Source: Halichoerus grypus (lineage: Eukaryota > Chordata > Mammalia > Carnivora > Phocidae). From it: 64,000 nt of DNA. The position numbers and the translations under genes were made by a program. The DNA lies in NCBI RefSeq assembly GCF_964656455.1, contig NC_135716.1:107230389-107294388 (forward strand). Direction: 5' to 3'. The notes below the pieces were generated by a model. The model did no database searches, was not told the DNA's origin, and saw only the letters and a list, made by a program, of their open reading frames with translations. Position 1 is the stretch's first letter, and every line of letters begins with the position of its first letter. Below are positions 37,256 through 50,700 of this stretch, in pieces.

Positions 37256-38402
37256 AATCTAGGCTGTTTCTGACAACTGTTATTTACGAACACTATTGGA
37301 TGACTGGAAAAATAGTATTGTCTGAAATTGAAAATCGGATAACATATTCTTTAGAAGAGAATATGAGATACACTTTGAAGCAGTTGAGTTTGAATTAATG
37401 GCAAAACATCCATATCCAAAGGTCTTGAAGTCTCTTGGAAATGTGAGTTTGAAGGTTATGAATGGGATTTGGGAGGAATTAGCCTCATGGTGAGAGCTGA
37501 AATTTGAAATGCTTAAGTTGTCTGAGCAAGGGAACAGAGGGAACAGGCTTTTAAACTTCAGAAAAGGAAGCATACATTGGGCATGAGTAAATTATGAGGT
37601 TGGACAGACTTGGTTGCTGTAGCACCACACTGTGGTAAAAAGTCTCAAAGACAAAACAAAACAAAAGCCCTGTATGCGCAATATGAAAAACAACTGCCTA
37701 TTACAAGTAAAGATTTTAGATTATATCATATATGCATACACATCAGTAGTATTTTTGTCAATAAAAGAAATACATGTTTTATAAGAAGCTGTACTTCTCA
37801 TCTGAAAGTTTTGTGTGTGTGTTTACTTTTTGTTAGTTGTTGTTTGCTTTGGTTTGTTTATTTTATATTTTTGTTTTGAAGCTTAAGGAAAATCTTGCGA
37901 AGTTTGTCCACGTCATTCCCTTTTCAGTATTAAGGCAGCAACCGTCTTAATAATTTCAGGGCAATGCCTTATTTATTTTAAACTACATAAATTAAGAAAT
38001 GCAAGTTGAACTATACATCTCTATCTACCTCCTTGGGCTGTTGCCGAATGCCATATAGCTACGATTATAACAAATTCATCTGTAAGATTGAAGAGATTAG
38101 ATATTTCAGTACAAAACCTTAAAAAGAGAAGAAAACTAGTAGTGTCATTCACCTCACCTAAATAAGAATATGGAACCATATGCACTTCTGCTCTTAGCAT
38201 CAGACACAAACTTGCCTGCAATTTCTAAGATTCCTCAGATACGAAAAATACATCTAGATTTTTCCCAGTGTTGACCAGTCCATGGTATCCGGAAAGTCTT
38301 CCTTAGTCTAACCTAAATTTGCCTGATTCAATTTAAACTATGATTGCACAGCTGAGAAAAAACACATCAAAGGTGTTTTCCCCCTCATGTACCCCTGTAC
38401 AA

Positions 38403-38404
<2 letters not shown>

Positions 38405-38446
<42 letters not shown>

Positions 38447-38454
38447 ACACACAC
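38405..38454 (+). repeat. (CA)n microsatellite
   Basis: About 25 CA units with one 'agacac' interruption, about 1.4 kb before exon 13. Confidence 0.95.
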
Positions 38455-39334
38455 GGATCAAATTAACATATTCCCTATATTATACATTATACCTTTTGTC
38501 TTTGCTAATCTTTTTAATAGTATTACAATTCCACATGAGGACAGGAGAAATTATATTCAGAACAGGACTGACCAATATTCAGAAATGTGCCTTGAAACCC
38601 AGAACATTCCTGGCAGAAGATGCCTGCCATAGCTGAAGCTTTGATATGGTCAGGCACCTCTTTGTAGGTGCAGGAGACACATTAGTCTTTCAATTGACAA
38701 GTTTGATGCCTTTTTACATGTTAAGTGAACTTTACTTTGCATTATAAATGGTGGAGGTCCAGAAATAATTTGTATGCAAGTCATGGCAATTTTTATCTAC
38801 ATAAGACACACTCCTGTAAAATTAAAGTTATGCTCAAACAACTTTTCCTTTGAGTGATGGTTCACAAGGGAAAGGAGTTCTTACTTTAGCATTAACTAGC
38901 CCTATCCCTTCAGTTTGGCTTAGAAAATTCATCCTTTTTTATATTTGCCAGAATTATTTGTCTTTCAGAGATAAACAGAGAGAAAGGGAAGGAGGGAGAA
39001 AAGGAAAGAGACAGAGACAGAGACATTTTATAAACCAAAGGCCTGATGAGATCTTTAATAACCTCCCCAGCCAGGAAGAGACAACATTTAGCAAGTACCT
39101 ACCCTCTTCAGTGTGCCATGCACCTTGCATAAGTGTTTTCATAATGCAAGGTAACGTCATTACAGTGTTCTTTTAACAAAGGAAATTTTCCAGTTTTGAG
39201 AGCCAGTTGCAGGTTTCCCGACATTAACTGTTTTGGTACTGGTTTGGGTTCTGAAAAAAGAAACTCTCCTCTTGCACATGAGTACATTCCCCACTTTCCA
39301 AATTAGATGTCTTCCTGTGGCTTATGATCGCCTG

Positions 39335-39525
39335 CCTTTTCCAATACCCCTAGGAGGTAGGACATTAGGCAACCAGCATTCCCGCTGCTCTACTGAAAAC
39401 GGTAGAGGAGAAAAAGACATGGACAGATTAGGTGGCTTTCCTAAAATCTCATAAACAGAAGTGAGACTACTGGAAATTGAATTTAGGCCTCCTGACTTTC
39501 TGTTGCCCATATCTCTGAGCACTAA
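39335..39525 (-). mobile_element. MIR SINE
   Basis: 'ggtggctttcctaaaatct' and 'ttgaatttaggcctcctga' are the reversed MIR core and B-box side. It ends about 350 bp before exon 13. Confidence 0.65.
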
Positions 39526-39782
39526 AGACATTTTCCACAAATTAAGTACAAAAAGTCTGGTTTATGGGACCAGGGAAAGGGAGATAAATTCTGAAATTTT
39601 TCCCTTTTGTGTTTGAATCTCCATATGTTTTAAATAGAGTTTTTTGTTTGTTTATTTAATTGATTTTATTTCTGTTAATAAAATTAGAAGAAGATTCTAT
39701 TATATGAATTTGGTTCACTGCTAACTGACTTTTTTTTTGCCAGTTTTCATCACTGTAAACAGACCAAGATAATCTATATTAA

Positions 39783-40106
<324 letters not shown>

Positions 40107-40306
40107 TGAAGTCATGTTTAAATGTCTATCATGTATTTTAATTAGAGCAGAAATATTATGACGGCAATATTTTCCTGACCAAGAAATAATAGTTACTCAA
40201 CTACTGGACAAGACCTATTAGTCCAAGTTAGTTTTTATTTTCTTTTCCAATCTTTCTGTCCCATGGAAGGGCATGTATTCCCCATTTTGTTTTGTATAGG
40301 AAGCAT

Positions 40307-40307
<1 letters not shown>

Positions 40308-40362
<55 letters not shown>
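40308..40362 (+). repeat. (AT)n microsatellite near exon 13
   Basis: About 27 AT units with one 'ac' interruption, beginning 217 bp after the exon 13 donor. Confidence 0.95.
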
Positions 40363-43009
40363 TACAAAAGTGGCTATTTCATGTAATAGTCACAAACTCA
40401 TGAATTCTTCTTTTGGCATTAATTATTTTGTGATTTCTGGATGTGTGTGATTGAGGACATCTGCCTGAACTCAGAGTTGGAGAGACTAGGATTTGATTTG
40501 TGCATAATCTGGGACCCAGTTCATGTCAAAAAGAATCACTCAGTGTACCTCATTTGTTCTGATAATAAGATTCTTCTTGAACTTTTAAATATAGAAACTT
40601 TTTTCAAAGTACATATACCTGACTTTAATTTGGCATGATGACTTTGTATTCACACCATGAATGGACATACTTAGTAGAAAATAAAGTACATATTACGGTT
40701 GAGATTAATTCTTTAAAGTGCACAAAGTGTATAAATTCATGTCTTGAAAGTAGCATGAATTATACACTAGAAGGTTGCATCCTTATACGGTTTTGAATTA
40801 GAAAAGTACAGCAGAAATTAACATTCTTAGATCCTTTATTGATAAAATTTTAAATGCTAAATCTATCAATGTATTTAGTACTAACTGGTAGTTAGTAATA
40901 ATTAATGTGTAAGAATGTGTGAATCTAGTGACTGAGAAAGTGTATCATTATTTAAATCAGCCTTATCCGTAGGCAAAGAAAATAATAGAGAACAAATATG
41001 CCCCATTAAGCACATTCTCTCCTTCTTTCTCCTCTTACTAGGATCAATAGCTGGCATTAGTATGGCTAAAACATTACAGCTGTCTTATTCAGACACTTAG
41101 CTTTACAAGATGCTATGTGTAAGCGTGATGAAGAAAATCTAGAGAATCCTCAAAAGTTAGAAAAACCAGGGCATAAAAAATTTCATAAATGTTTTTATGT
41201 TTAAATAACTAAAGGGAGGTTCTTTTTCAAATAAATTGGCGGAATATTTAGAAATACTTTGGTTAAATAAAGTGTAAAGATAAACAGAACTTACTGGATT
41301 CAGCTTTAGAATATCATTAATCAATTGTTTACAGCTTTGTAGAATATTGATAGTATATTTGTCTTTGTTTCAATTCATCCTTGAAGAATAACTCAGAAGC
41401 TGTTGTCAAATGTTTAATCCATTGAGAAAAACTGAGTCTCTGATGACTACATTATAGTTACACTGTTTTAAAAATTTTATATGTAAGCAGAAATAGGTGG
41501 CTAATCAGGTACAAGTGAAGAACTGTAGGAAAAAATGTTTGCTTTGAATTTGCTGTTTGTTGGCAAAAAATTGAATTCTGATTAATCAGAGACATCTGTC
41601 TTTACTCTGTTGGTGACATGCATTGATTTGTGATGCTGTCTCTTTCAGTAACCTAGGAGCAGTTGCCTTTATTAGGATCACCAGCAGAAATAAATGTGGA
41701 AGCTAACTTCCTTCTAAACCTCCAATTTGAATTTAATCTATCAATTCACAAGTCTGTGATGCTGGTTCAAAGGGAGAGTAAGGAACAAATGCAAATTAAA
41801 TTTAGCATATAAAACATAATGTTGGGGGCTTCCTTAGGAAGCTCTCTGCTACTTGCTTTGATGGTGGGTAGAACAGAATATTTGTACAGACTATTTTAAA
41901 TGTATTTTTGCAGATTATAATGACATAAATAATGATAAAATGCCATTTTCAAAAACAATTGTTTCGCATACGTGGTTTTGCAAAGTAGTCAGTTTGCTTC
42001 ATAGAGATCCAGGGTTTTTGTTTTGTTTTGTTTTCTTATATTGTCCCTAATTAGTGATTAAACCTGTTGTGAATGTGAAATTGTCTTATGAGCGTCTATG
42101 CTTTCTTGCTGATGAAATGTTGTAGCATACAATTCAGTAGGTAGAAACACGTTTTCCCCACAGCCTCTTACTAAAGACATCTATTGAGATATTATATGTT
42201 CTATATATTTGTGTGACATTATAGCATACCAATTTAGATTAGCCTTATTACAATTTATTATGCCAATTCAAGAATCTACTTAAAAAGTATTAAAATTCAG
42301 AATCTTGACATTTGAAATTTAGATGCTCTTAATATGACAAAGGTTATTCTATGGAGTTTTGTTATCATATGAAATATTAATATTTCACAATACAGTTTTG
42401 ATGAAGGACAATTTGCCGAGCCTGCATATGATAAAGAAATTAAATGCTTATCAAGGGAGTTCAGTAAAAATTAGAGCCCTGCCTGAACATCTGCTGGAAA
42501 TTTTATTATCCTGTCCTACTGACAGGGTGGCTCCCTCGTTGTTTTTCTAGATTGACAGCTGAATATTGCACTGATTTCTGCAGCAAATATGTTTAGGTGA
42601 ACTTTGTTTCCCTTTTTTTTTATTTTTTTGGGAGTTCGGAACATGCTTTTGATTTTCATCCTATACTTTTTTTATACTCTTGACATTTGTAGATGCCAGA
42701 TTGAGGTCTAATATGCTGTAGCAACGATAGACCATTGACTTACAGTGAAATGCCAGTTGATATCTCAGTAAACAGAAATATTATTATTCTTTACTGTGCA
42801 GTCTGTATAAAAGCTGTATGTGGTTTCTTAGGGAGGCAAATGATCAGATTTTTAATGTCAAATATAAAAAGATCTGTGTTTGCTTTTGTGTTAAATAACA
42901 TCAAAGATGGCTTTTATTAACTATATTCTTCCTTCCCAAATCAGTCTTCCCTGGAATGTCCCAAAATACGTAGATTGCCTTTCTTGAGATTCTGTTTATG
43001 TTTGATAAA

Positions 43010-43030
43010 GATGATATTTAAAATATCATC
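43010..43030. repeat. Perfect 10-bp palindrome
   Basis: 'gatgatattt' and 'aaatatcatc' separated by one base, AT-rich. Confidence 0.93.
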
Positions 43031-43097
43031 ATAAAATGATATTGAGAATATAATTAAAATTATTTTTTACATATAAGTATATATTGCATTCATGTTT

Positions 43098-43336
43098 TTT
43101 TTACTTTTTTATTATTATGTTATGTTAATCACCATACATTACATCATTAGTTTTTGATGTAGTGTTCCATGATTCATTGTTTGCGTATAACACCCAGTGC
43201 TCCATTCAGTACGTGCCCTCTTTAATACCCATCACCAGGCTAACCCATCCCCCCACCCCCCCCTAGAACCCTCAGTTTGTTTCTCAGAGTCCATAGTCTC
43301 TCATGGTTTGTCTCCCCCTCTGATTTACCCCCCTTC
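43098..43336 (-). mobile_element. LINE-1 3' end, 5'-truncated
   Basis: Reversed carnivore LINE-1 3' UTR: starts as T-rich 'ttttattattatgttatg' and reads through 'aacacccagtgctccattc' to 'gtctccccctctgattta'. Perfect 13-bp target duplications 'tgcattcatgttt' at 43085-43097 and 43337-43349. Only 239 bp were copied, so it has no coding capacity. Confidence 0.9.
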
Positions 43337-43929
43337 TGCATTCATGTTTAAATAAAAAAAGGTGGGAGAGCATTCAAGGTCAAGCTTAATTAAAGCTAAA
43401 CTATAATGACAAACCAGAGAAATGCTATGTTTAACTGGTAATATTAAAACTTATTTAGACTGCACATAAAAGAACCTCCTGACCTATGTCCACATTATAC
43501 TGACAGGAAATAGATAAAAAGATTTTATTTTTGTGAATTATATCATAAATTTTGTTCTCTCAGGCATCTACATATTATATACTGCAAATATGTAATCTGT
43601 GACTGCAAGTTGCATACATCTTTATCACTACATAGATAAACTCAGAAGTGTTTAGTATTATTCCAAATCAAATTCAAACCTAAGCAAAAATTCACTTCAT
43701 TTATACAGTATATAGTATAGATATTAGAATAAACTTGTGATTGATTTTTAGTGAGAAAATATCTTGAATGCATATGTTTTGTTTTAGTAAGTATCAGATG
43801 ATTAGACCAATAGGTACACATATAGTGAGTCTCTCAACATAAAATACCAAAAACTAAAAACTGAGAAATATTTAAGGTTCTTCATTATTTCTTTGGAATC
43901 AAATATTGATAGCTTTTTCCATAAAATAC

Positions 43930-44032
43930 AACCTTATACCACATAACACAATGTTTAGTGTTATAGGAAGAGTTTGATAAATGTTTCATAAATATTCATT
44001 GGATAAATGAATCAATAAATGAATAAATAGAT
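43930..44032 (+). mobile_element. L2/MIR-type 3' end fragment
   Basis: 'gataaatgtttcataaata' followed by a (TGAA)-type run 'ggataaatgaatcaataaa'. Confidence 0.5.
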
Positions 44033-44807
44033 TTTTGGCAAAAGCATATTGAGTTTCTATTTTGTTTTCAGTCATATGAACAGACAGTTAACACATAAAA
44101 AATTGACTGTTCTGAGTATTGATCTCAATCAAAGGAGAAAAGGCCAATTTAAATTTTTCATATCCCATGTTGCTTTCTGGAGTGCATCTATACATACCTG
44201 AAAATGAAAATGTTAGTGGAGTTTTTAAATGGATGGGTAGTGTTTTAAGACTTAAGAGTCTTAAAAATATAGAGATTTTTTTGAGAAAACAGAATGTGTA
44301 TTGCACAATTTTAGGAAGGGAAATAAAAATCATCTGGCCAACTATCTAAGCTTATGTGTCAATAGCTATGACAGAGTAAATGTAACTTGTTTTGGAGTGC
44401 TTTTAGTAATAAGAAATATGCTAGATCTTTAAGGCAAAGAATGCTGTTATAGCTATGGAAAACCCTATTTTAGGAGTATCTTCTTTTATTGACCCCAAAT
44501 TGGCCTTTCTCATAAGTTCCATCCATGTTTTACAGTTCTGCCCTCAGAGACACCATGGAGTGAATTAGTCTAACTTATTAGCATAAATGAATTGTTGATT
44601 TTTAAATATGGTGGGTTTTTTTTCCCCCCCAAGTTAATAAATACCCTAGAGAAAGGCTAACAAGTATGGAGAGGCAGTGACGTCTAGGGAAAACAACTTT
44701 GGCCTGGGAGAGTCCAGTCTCTGTCCAAAGCTGCTTCTAAATCACTACCTTGCACAAACTGTTTAATATTATTATACATTGTTGTTAAAATTATCATTAT
44801 TATACAC

Positions 44808-44975
44808 ATAATTAACTACCATTTATTGAGTGCTTAGAAACTATAGACATTGCCAAATGTTTTTCAGAAGTTATGCTTTGAATCTTCATGATATCCCTAT
44901 AACATAGTATTGAAAAAAATTTTTTTCATATGAAATAATAGAGTGAGAAAATTAAACCAATTGCCCAGGACTTAG
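44808..44975 (-). mobile_element. MIR SINE
   Basis: 'taccatttattgagtgctt' and 'aattgcccaggacttagaa' in reversed MIR order. Confidence 0.75.
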
Positions 44976-45340
44976 AACAACAATTATTTATTTGCTCACA
45001 ATCATGTGCATTGGCAATTTGGCTGAGCTCAGGTGGGCAGTTCTTCTGCTTCACAAAGTGTCACTTGGGCTCATTCATGCATTTTCAGTCAGTTGGAGGG
45101 ATGCCCGGGGACTGGCAAGGTGGCCTCATTCATACATATGGACCCTCAACTGGAGTTGCTGTAATTGCTCAGAATGCTGAGTCCCTCTCTCCATCTCTTT
45201 ATTATCTCTCTTGCCTCATGGGAGGCAAGAAGATGTTCCTTGAGTAGGACCCCATTCTGCTCCCTGCTAATGGTTCCCTAATCCATTGTTCCTAACAGCT
45301 ATTGGCTCTGTCCTCTGGGCTTTTATTCTGTCCTCTGAGT
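44968..45340 (-). mobile_element. MaLR-like LTR, left copy
   Basis: Reversed LTR-type sequence ('cttagaacaacaattattt', 'attggcaatttggctgag') related to the copy at 46440-46960 in the same orientation. Boundaries approximate; family tentative (MLT1-like). Confidence 0.6.
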
Positions 45341-46439
45341 TGTGTTCTGTTTTGTTTAAGAAATGGCCAGTGATGGCCATTCTTGGCAGTTGAGTAACTT
45401 TTTCAACCTATTAGTTGCCATAGAGAGTTAACCCCTATTCTCTTTATTTCAATTGCCCCTTTTAGTCCTAGTTCTTAGTCACGTCATCAGAAAACTTACT
45501 TGGGCACCTGGGTGGCTCAGTCGGTTAAGCGTCTGCCTTCGGCTCAGGTTATGATCCCAGGGTCCTGGGATCGAGTCCCGCATTGGGCTCCCTGCTCTGT
45601 GGGGAGCCTGCTTCTCCCTCTCCTCCCCACTTGTGCTCTCTGTCTCACTATCTCTGTCTCTCTCTCTCAAATAAATAAAATCTAAGAAAAAAAAAAAGAA
45701 AAGAAAACGTGCTTAAAAACTTTTGAATCTATTAAGGGCTAAAGCCACATTCATAGTTCTTGTTGAGACAGATTTTTCTCCATTTTGGATATTTCTCCTG
45801 CTGTGGCACAATGTCCTTAAGATTCTTAGAATCGATATTGTCTACCTGAGAGAATCTACTAGGACCTGCTTTAAATCTTTCTAAAATCTTGACAAAGAAG
45901 GATCATATAGCAACACTTTTGATGTGATCTTTACCCTAAGGTCATTTCTTACTTTGAAAATCTTTTCCTCCCAGAGTAGAAAAAAGACTAAGAATAATTT
46001 TATTTTCTAACACAGCAAGTCCTGGGCCCTTTTGCTTTGCTCTAAGTTTGCTTAGCAAATTAAATATATCCTTTTTTAGCTAATTTCTCTCTTACAGTAC
46101 CTTATTATTCGTGAGTAGAAACATTCAACCGACACTTTCAGTGTTTTGTCTAGATATTTCTTTAGTCAGATCCACACATGCATTATGTACATTTTCTATC
46201 TTCTGAATTATCACCAGAGATATTCTTGCCAATTGTTCTGTCACTACATAATACAGGCCACCCTTTTCCCAGTCTCCAATAACAATTTTCACACTGCATT
46301 TCAAGCCTCCACTAACAGTTTGTTCACCATTTTTCCAGCCCTTACTAACAGCCGACTCTTGATTTTCCAAGAGAGGTCTCTGCCCCCCTCTCATTTCGAA
46401 AGCCAATGCCACATGTTTTAGATTCCATTATGTTAGCAA
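45341..46439 (-). mobile_element. Putative MaLR internal region (non-coding), with nested CAN SINE
   Basis: About 0.9 kb of non-SINE sequence lying between two same-orientation LTR-like copies. No reading frame of note and no retroviral protein visible. Assigned by position only. Confidence 0.4.
45502..45702 (+). mobile_element. CAN SINE inside a MaLR-like internal region
   Basis: Plus-strand copy from 'gggcacctgggtggctcag' to an impure A-tail. Imperfect 12-bp target duplications (two mismatches), 'gaaaacttactt' at 45490-45501 and 'gaaaacgtgctt' at 45703-45714. Confidence 0.93.
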
Positions 46440-46960
46440 ACATAACCAATTTCTGTATTACTTATCTCTTGCTGCATATCAAAGCACAATTTAGTAGCTT
46501 AAAACAACAAGTAATCTGCTCTTGGTTCTATAGTTTGGCAATCTGGTCAGGGCACAGCTGGGTGGGCTTGACTTTGCCCCATGTGACATTAGTTGTTCTC
46601 ACTCACGCATTTGCAGTTAGTTAGTTGACAGACTTGGTGGCTGCTGGTCCTTGATGGCTTTATTCACGTGCTTGGGACCTCAGCTGGCATAACTGGGCCT
46701 GGATCTCCATATGGTCTCATCTTCAAAGAGACTGTACGGAGCTTGTTCACAAAGCGGCTGTATTCTAAAAATGCAAGAGTGGAAATTATGAGCCTGAGGC
46801 TCAGAAGTTGTGCAGTATAATTTCCACCCTCATTTTGTTGGTTAGAGCAAGTCACAAGGCCAGACCAGGATTTGGGAGCATGGAAGTAGCTCCTCCCATC
46901 CAAAGGCTGACATCCACAGCACCAGGATTGAACCAAGGTCTATTTGATATAAATCCAGAT
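46440..46960 (-). mobile_element. MaLR-like LTR, right copy
   Basis: Reversed LTR-type sequence ('cttatctcttgctgcatat', 'agcttaaaacaacaagtaa', 'ctcactcacgcatttgcag'). It aligns in order with the left copy over about 150 bp. Boundaries approximate. Confidence 0.6.
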
Positions 46961-47131
46961 GCTTTCCTCTAGATCATATTTTCTAACTTATCCTCTCTGT
47001 ATCTTGTTATTTTATGTCTAAACTGAAGGCAGTTTGACTCCATCAGTGTTTGGCAGAGAACTGGAGTTCAGCTGAGCAGGTGCACTGAGGGCCTTCTATC
47101 CCCTACCTCATAGAGCAGCACCTATGATTTT

Positions 47132-47336
47132 CTTTCTTTTTTTTTTTTTTTTAAGATTTATTTATTTATTTGAGAGACCGAGAATGAGAGAGAGAGTACA
47201 TGAGAGGGGTTAGGGTCAGAGGGAGAAGCAGGCTCCCTGCCGAGCAGGGAGCCCGATGTGGGACTCGATCCTGGGACTCCGGGATCATGACCTGAGCCGA
47301 AGGCAGTCGCTTAACCAACTGAGCCACCCAGGCACC
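47132..47336 (-). mobile_element. CAN SINE
   Basis: Reversed copy ending 'gagccacccaggcaccc' with 11-bp target duplications 'cctatgatttt' at 47121-47131 and 47337-47347. Confidence 0.95.
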
Positions 47337-47411
47337 CCTATGATTTTATTTCTATTTTGGTTTTATGTATAGTGTCACAGAGAGAGACTTTTGAATTAAA
47401 ACCTTCTGGGA

Positions 47412-47504
47412 GTGATGAATCACTAAATGCTACACCTGAAACTAATATTACACTGTATGTTAACTAACTAGAATTTAATAAAAACTTGAAAAAGAAAAAA
47501 ATAA
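47412..47504 (+). mobile_element. LINE-1 3' end, very short
   Basis: Carries 'gtgatgaatcactaaatg' and 'tgttaactaactagaattt' followed by an A-rich tail, typical of carnivore LINE-1 3' ends. Perfect 15-bp target duplications 'taaaaccttctggga' at 47397-47411 and 47505-47519. Insert of 93 bp. Confidence 0.9.
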
Positions 47505-47519
47505 TAAAACCTTCTGGGA

Positions 47520-48230
47520 ATCCACTGTCCATCCTTTGTCAAAAGCCAATCTCCTCCTGTGCCAATTTTCTTTAGCCACACTGGCCCTCTTTCTACTTCC
47601 CCAACATGGCAGGGTCCTCCCTCTCTTAGACCGTTTTGCTAGGGTTTGCTCTGTCTGGAATGCTCTGCCCTTGGATCTTTATACATATAGCTCTTGCTTC
47701 TCATTCAGTTCTCAGATCAAAAATTACCTCATCAGAGAAGTCTGTGCTGACTGCTCAAAACTCAATCTTCCTGGGGCACCTGGGTGGCTCAGTCGTTAAG
47801 CGTTTGCCTTCGGCTCAGGTCATGATCTCAGGGTCCTGGGATTGAGCCCCGCATCGGGCTCCCTGCTCTACAGGAAGCCTGCTTCTCCCTCTCCCACTCA
47901 CCCTGCTTGTGTTCCTTCTCTCGCTGTGCCTCTTTCTGTCAAATAAATAAATAAAATCTTAAAAAAAAAAAACCTCAATCTTCCTGTGCCACATTTCCCT
48001 GGTTGTTTTTGTATTTTGTTTTTCTTCACTGCACTTACCACCATATGAAATTACCAGTCTCTCGATCATGTATTTGTTTACTTGTTTATTTTTCTGTTTT
48101 GGCCATTCAAAGTAAGGTTTATAAGAAGAGGGATGTTGTCTTTCTTGCTCACTACTGTATGCCCAGTGCCAAGAACTATGTCTGGCAGATAGGAAGGATG
48201 CAATACATACTTGTTAGATGAATGAATAAT
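47520..48230 (+). mobile_element. L2 LINE 3' region, split by a CAN SINE
   Basis: 'ctgtctggaatgctctgcc' on the left and 'gtatgcccagtgccaagaa', 'ttgttagatgaatgaataa' on the right are consecutive L2 blocks separated by the SINE at 47774-47972. Confidence 0.87.
47774..47972 (+). mobile_element. CAN SINE inserted in an L2
   Basis: Plus-strand copy with perfect 13-bp target duplications 'ctcaatcttcctg' at 47761-47773 and 47974-47986. The flanks join into one L2 3' region. Confidence 0.95.
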
Positions 48231-50660
48231 TATAGGATTCTAATTTGAACCACAATTCCACATGACAGCCCTTCAGTTACTTGGAGACAGCTCTCATGTC
48301 CTATCAACAAGCCTTTTCTTTTTCCTTTCTAAATAGTCCTGTTTTCCTTTCTATAATAAGGTTTGCAGACTTTTTACCATGTAGGTTGTCTATTCTCCCA
48401 TGTGGATTTCAAGAAACTTGTTTCGATCCATATTATCTTAATTGAGAGGAAGTTGCCTACATTTGCACAAATTGCTAGCACCTATCAGCCAGACAAGAAT
48501 TCAGGAATAACATTGTCAGGACTATAAATGCTAAAAATAATATTTGGAGCTGTTAAGAAAAATTTCACAAATATGTTATGTAATAATATTTTAGAGCTCA
48601 GATAATTCTCTTTGGATTACACTACAAAAGACTATAATTTACTCTTGTAACTCATTTTAAAAGGCCTTATTAGAAATAAAGATCTGAATCTTTTTAAACA
48701 TTAAGTCAGACTGATTTATTTTATTGTTACTGAGTTTCTACACTACATTATTGTGAAAGTCTATGAAACAATAAATGAACAACTGTCCAGTGCATTATTT
48801 TCCCTGTTACAGTTCTAGCTTCAAATTTGGTGCATAATTAATTTCTATTTATCGTGCAGTATTGTTCTCATGGTATATACTTTTGCATTAACTAAGGAGT
48901 TATAATTATTTAAACAAATTCAATGTAAACTTCTCATCTGGGAGACTTTTAACATTCTAAAACCATAAGTGATTTCTGTATGCTAATAATTTTATTTTCA
49001 CCTGGTTAGGTTCTTTAATTGTTATTTAGATTTATTGTATTGAAATTATTAATATTGACTATCCTCAAATTATAAAGAATGGGCTTATTAAAAGGCTACA
49101 GTTCACATGTAAGAGTCCTATAGGAGATTTCATCCAAATGCTCACTTCAAGACTATTTTAGCAAGCTTTTCTATGAAGCAACCCTGATCTCATCAACAGC
49201 AAAAGAACACGCATATCCCTGCATGCCCATTTGTGTGTACACTTGCAATATGGAAACTAAATCTTGCAAGTTAGGATCTAGTAAAAAATATTCCACATCT
49301 CTCCCCACAGTTCTAAACTAATCATTGTTTTCAACCATGCTATGTATGCCAGACTTAGTTTGTTCAATAGAAAATATGGATTATGATGTTTCCAAACACA
49401 GGCTAAATGCATGTACTTCTTAACTATAAATCCTTTAATTGTAGCCAAAGTAATATTTTTAACCAGGTACATTATTAAAGTTATTTAAATTGCTCCCAAT
49501 CTTTTTTACCTTTTATTTCACAATTGGGCTAGTTGACTATGAAGCAGACCAGTCAATTGTCCAATATAATTACGTCTTCACCTCTTTTCCATTTCAGGCT
49601 GTGATTTCACACTTGTTAATTAGTTAATCATTTTGGTAGAGTGGACAAGGTGAGACTCAAATAGACTTTTTAATAATATAAATTGATGTGCACAATTTTG
49701 ATTTGGGTTAGCATGTAGAGGAACCTAACCTGTATTGGAAAATACTTTTCAACTTTGGGGGTTTTATTTGTTTTGTTTTGTTTTAAAGTAACTTGTGTCA
49801 AGGTTCATGGAAAATCCTCATAATTATGGCTAATGGAAATTTTCATAAAGTACAGTCTTGCTGATTGAGAAACTGATTTTACTCTTTTCCTTTCTCACAT
49901 AATTCTTTTGCAGATTTTTAATTTAACTAGTCAAAAATATCCATATTCTGGCTATGTTTGGCTGATTGGGCCTTGGTTGAAATTAAAATGGCTTGAATTC
50001 CATAATATACTCATTGCCTTTGTATTTTCTTCATTGATTTTTAACAAGATTCTAGTCATTACTACATAGGGATATTCTTTATCCTTCACTGAAATATTGA
50101 AATATAAAACCCAGTGATTACCTCACTGTCAGGTTTTTATTAAAGACATACCTACATTGGCCATTTTATTGTAAGACTTACTCAGTTTTAAATTGCAGTT
50201 CTCTCTATGCTCCTTTCTCTTACATGACTTGCAGTTGGCTTCATATTCAATCAGCACTGTTTATAAAATGAGGTCCCATTAGATGTTTAAGGAAGTGACT
50301 GCTTTTTTAGAGAAATAGTCAGCCAAACTTCCTTTTCATACACCAATTACCTTTACTTACTGGACTTCTCCATCTGCTTCTTTTACATCAGCTAAGTCCA
50401 CTGCTCTTTTTATCCTGCTCTGTTTACTCATTTTTAAGTTTTTCCATGGTATCCCACATGTTTGGAAAACTTATCATTCCTCTTCTGCCAATTCACCCTC
50501 AAAGTTAAAATGTATCTAAAAGTATCATCAAGTAAATTGTCACTTTTAGGTATATGGTCTAGACTAGATGTATTCTGAGAGCTGTTGCTAATGTCCTTTA
50601 TATGCCCTCTTTTTGATCTCATTCACTCAACACACATTTGTTAGGCGCTGATCATTCATG

Positions 50661-50662
<2 letters not shown>

Positions 50663-50696
<34 letters not shown>
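50663..50696 (+). repeat. (GT)n microsatellite
   Basis: Seventeen uninterrupted GT units. Confidence 0.95.

Positions 50697-50700
<4 letters not shown>

Noticed and set aside
38850..39176. 108-codon open frame, plus
   Set aside because: Includes a purine-rich 'agagaaaggga' stretch and a decayed MIR; no homology recognised and not in the DPYD exon series.
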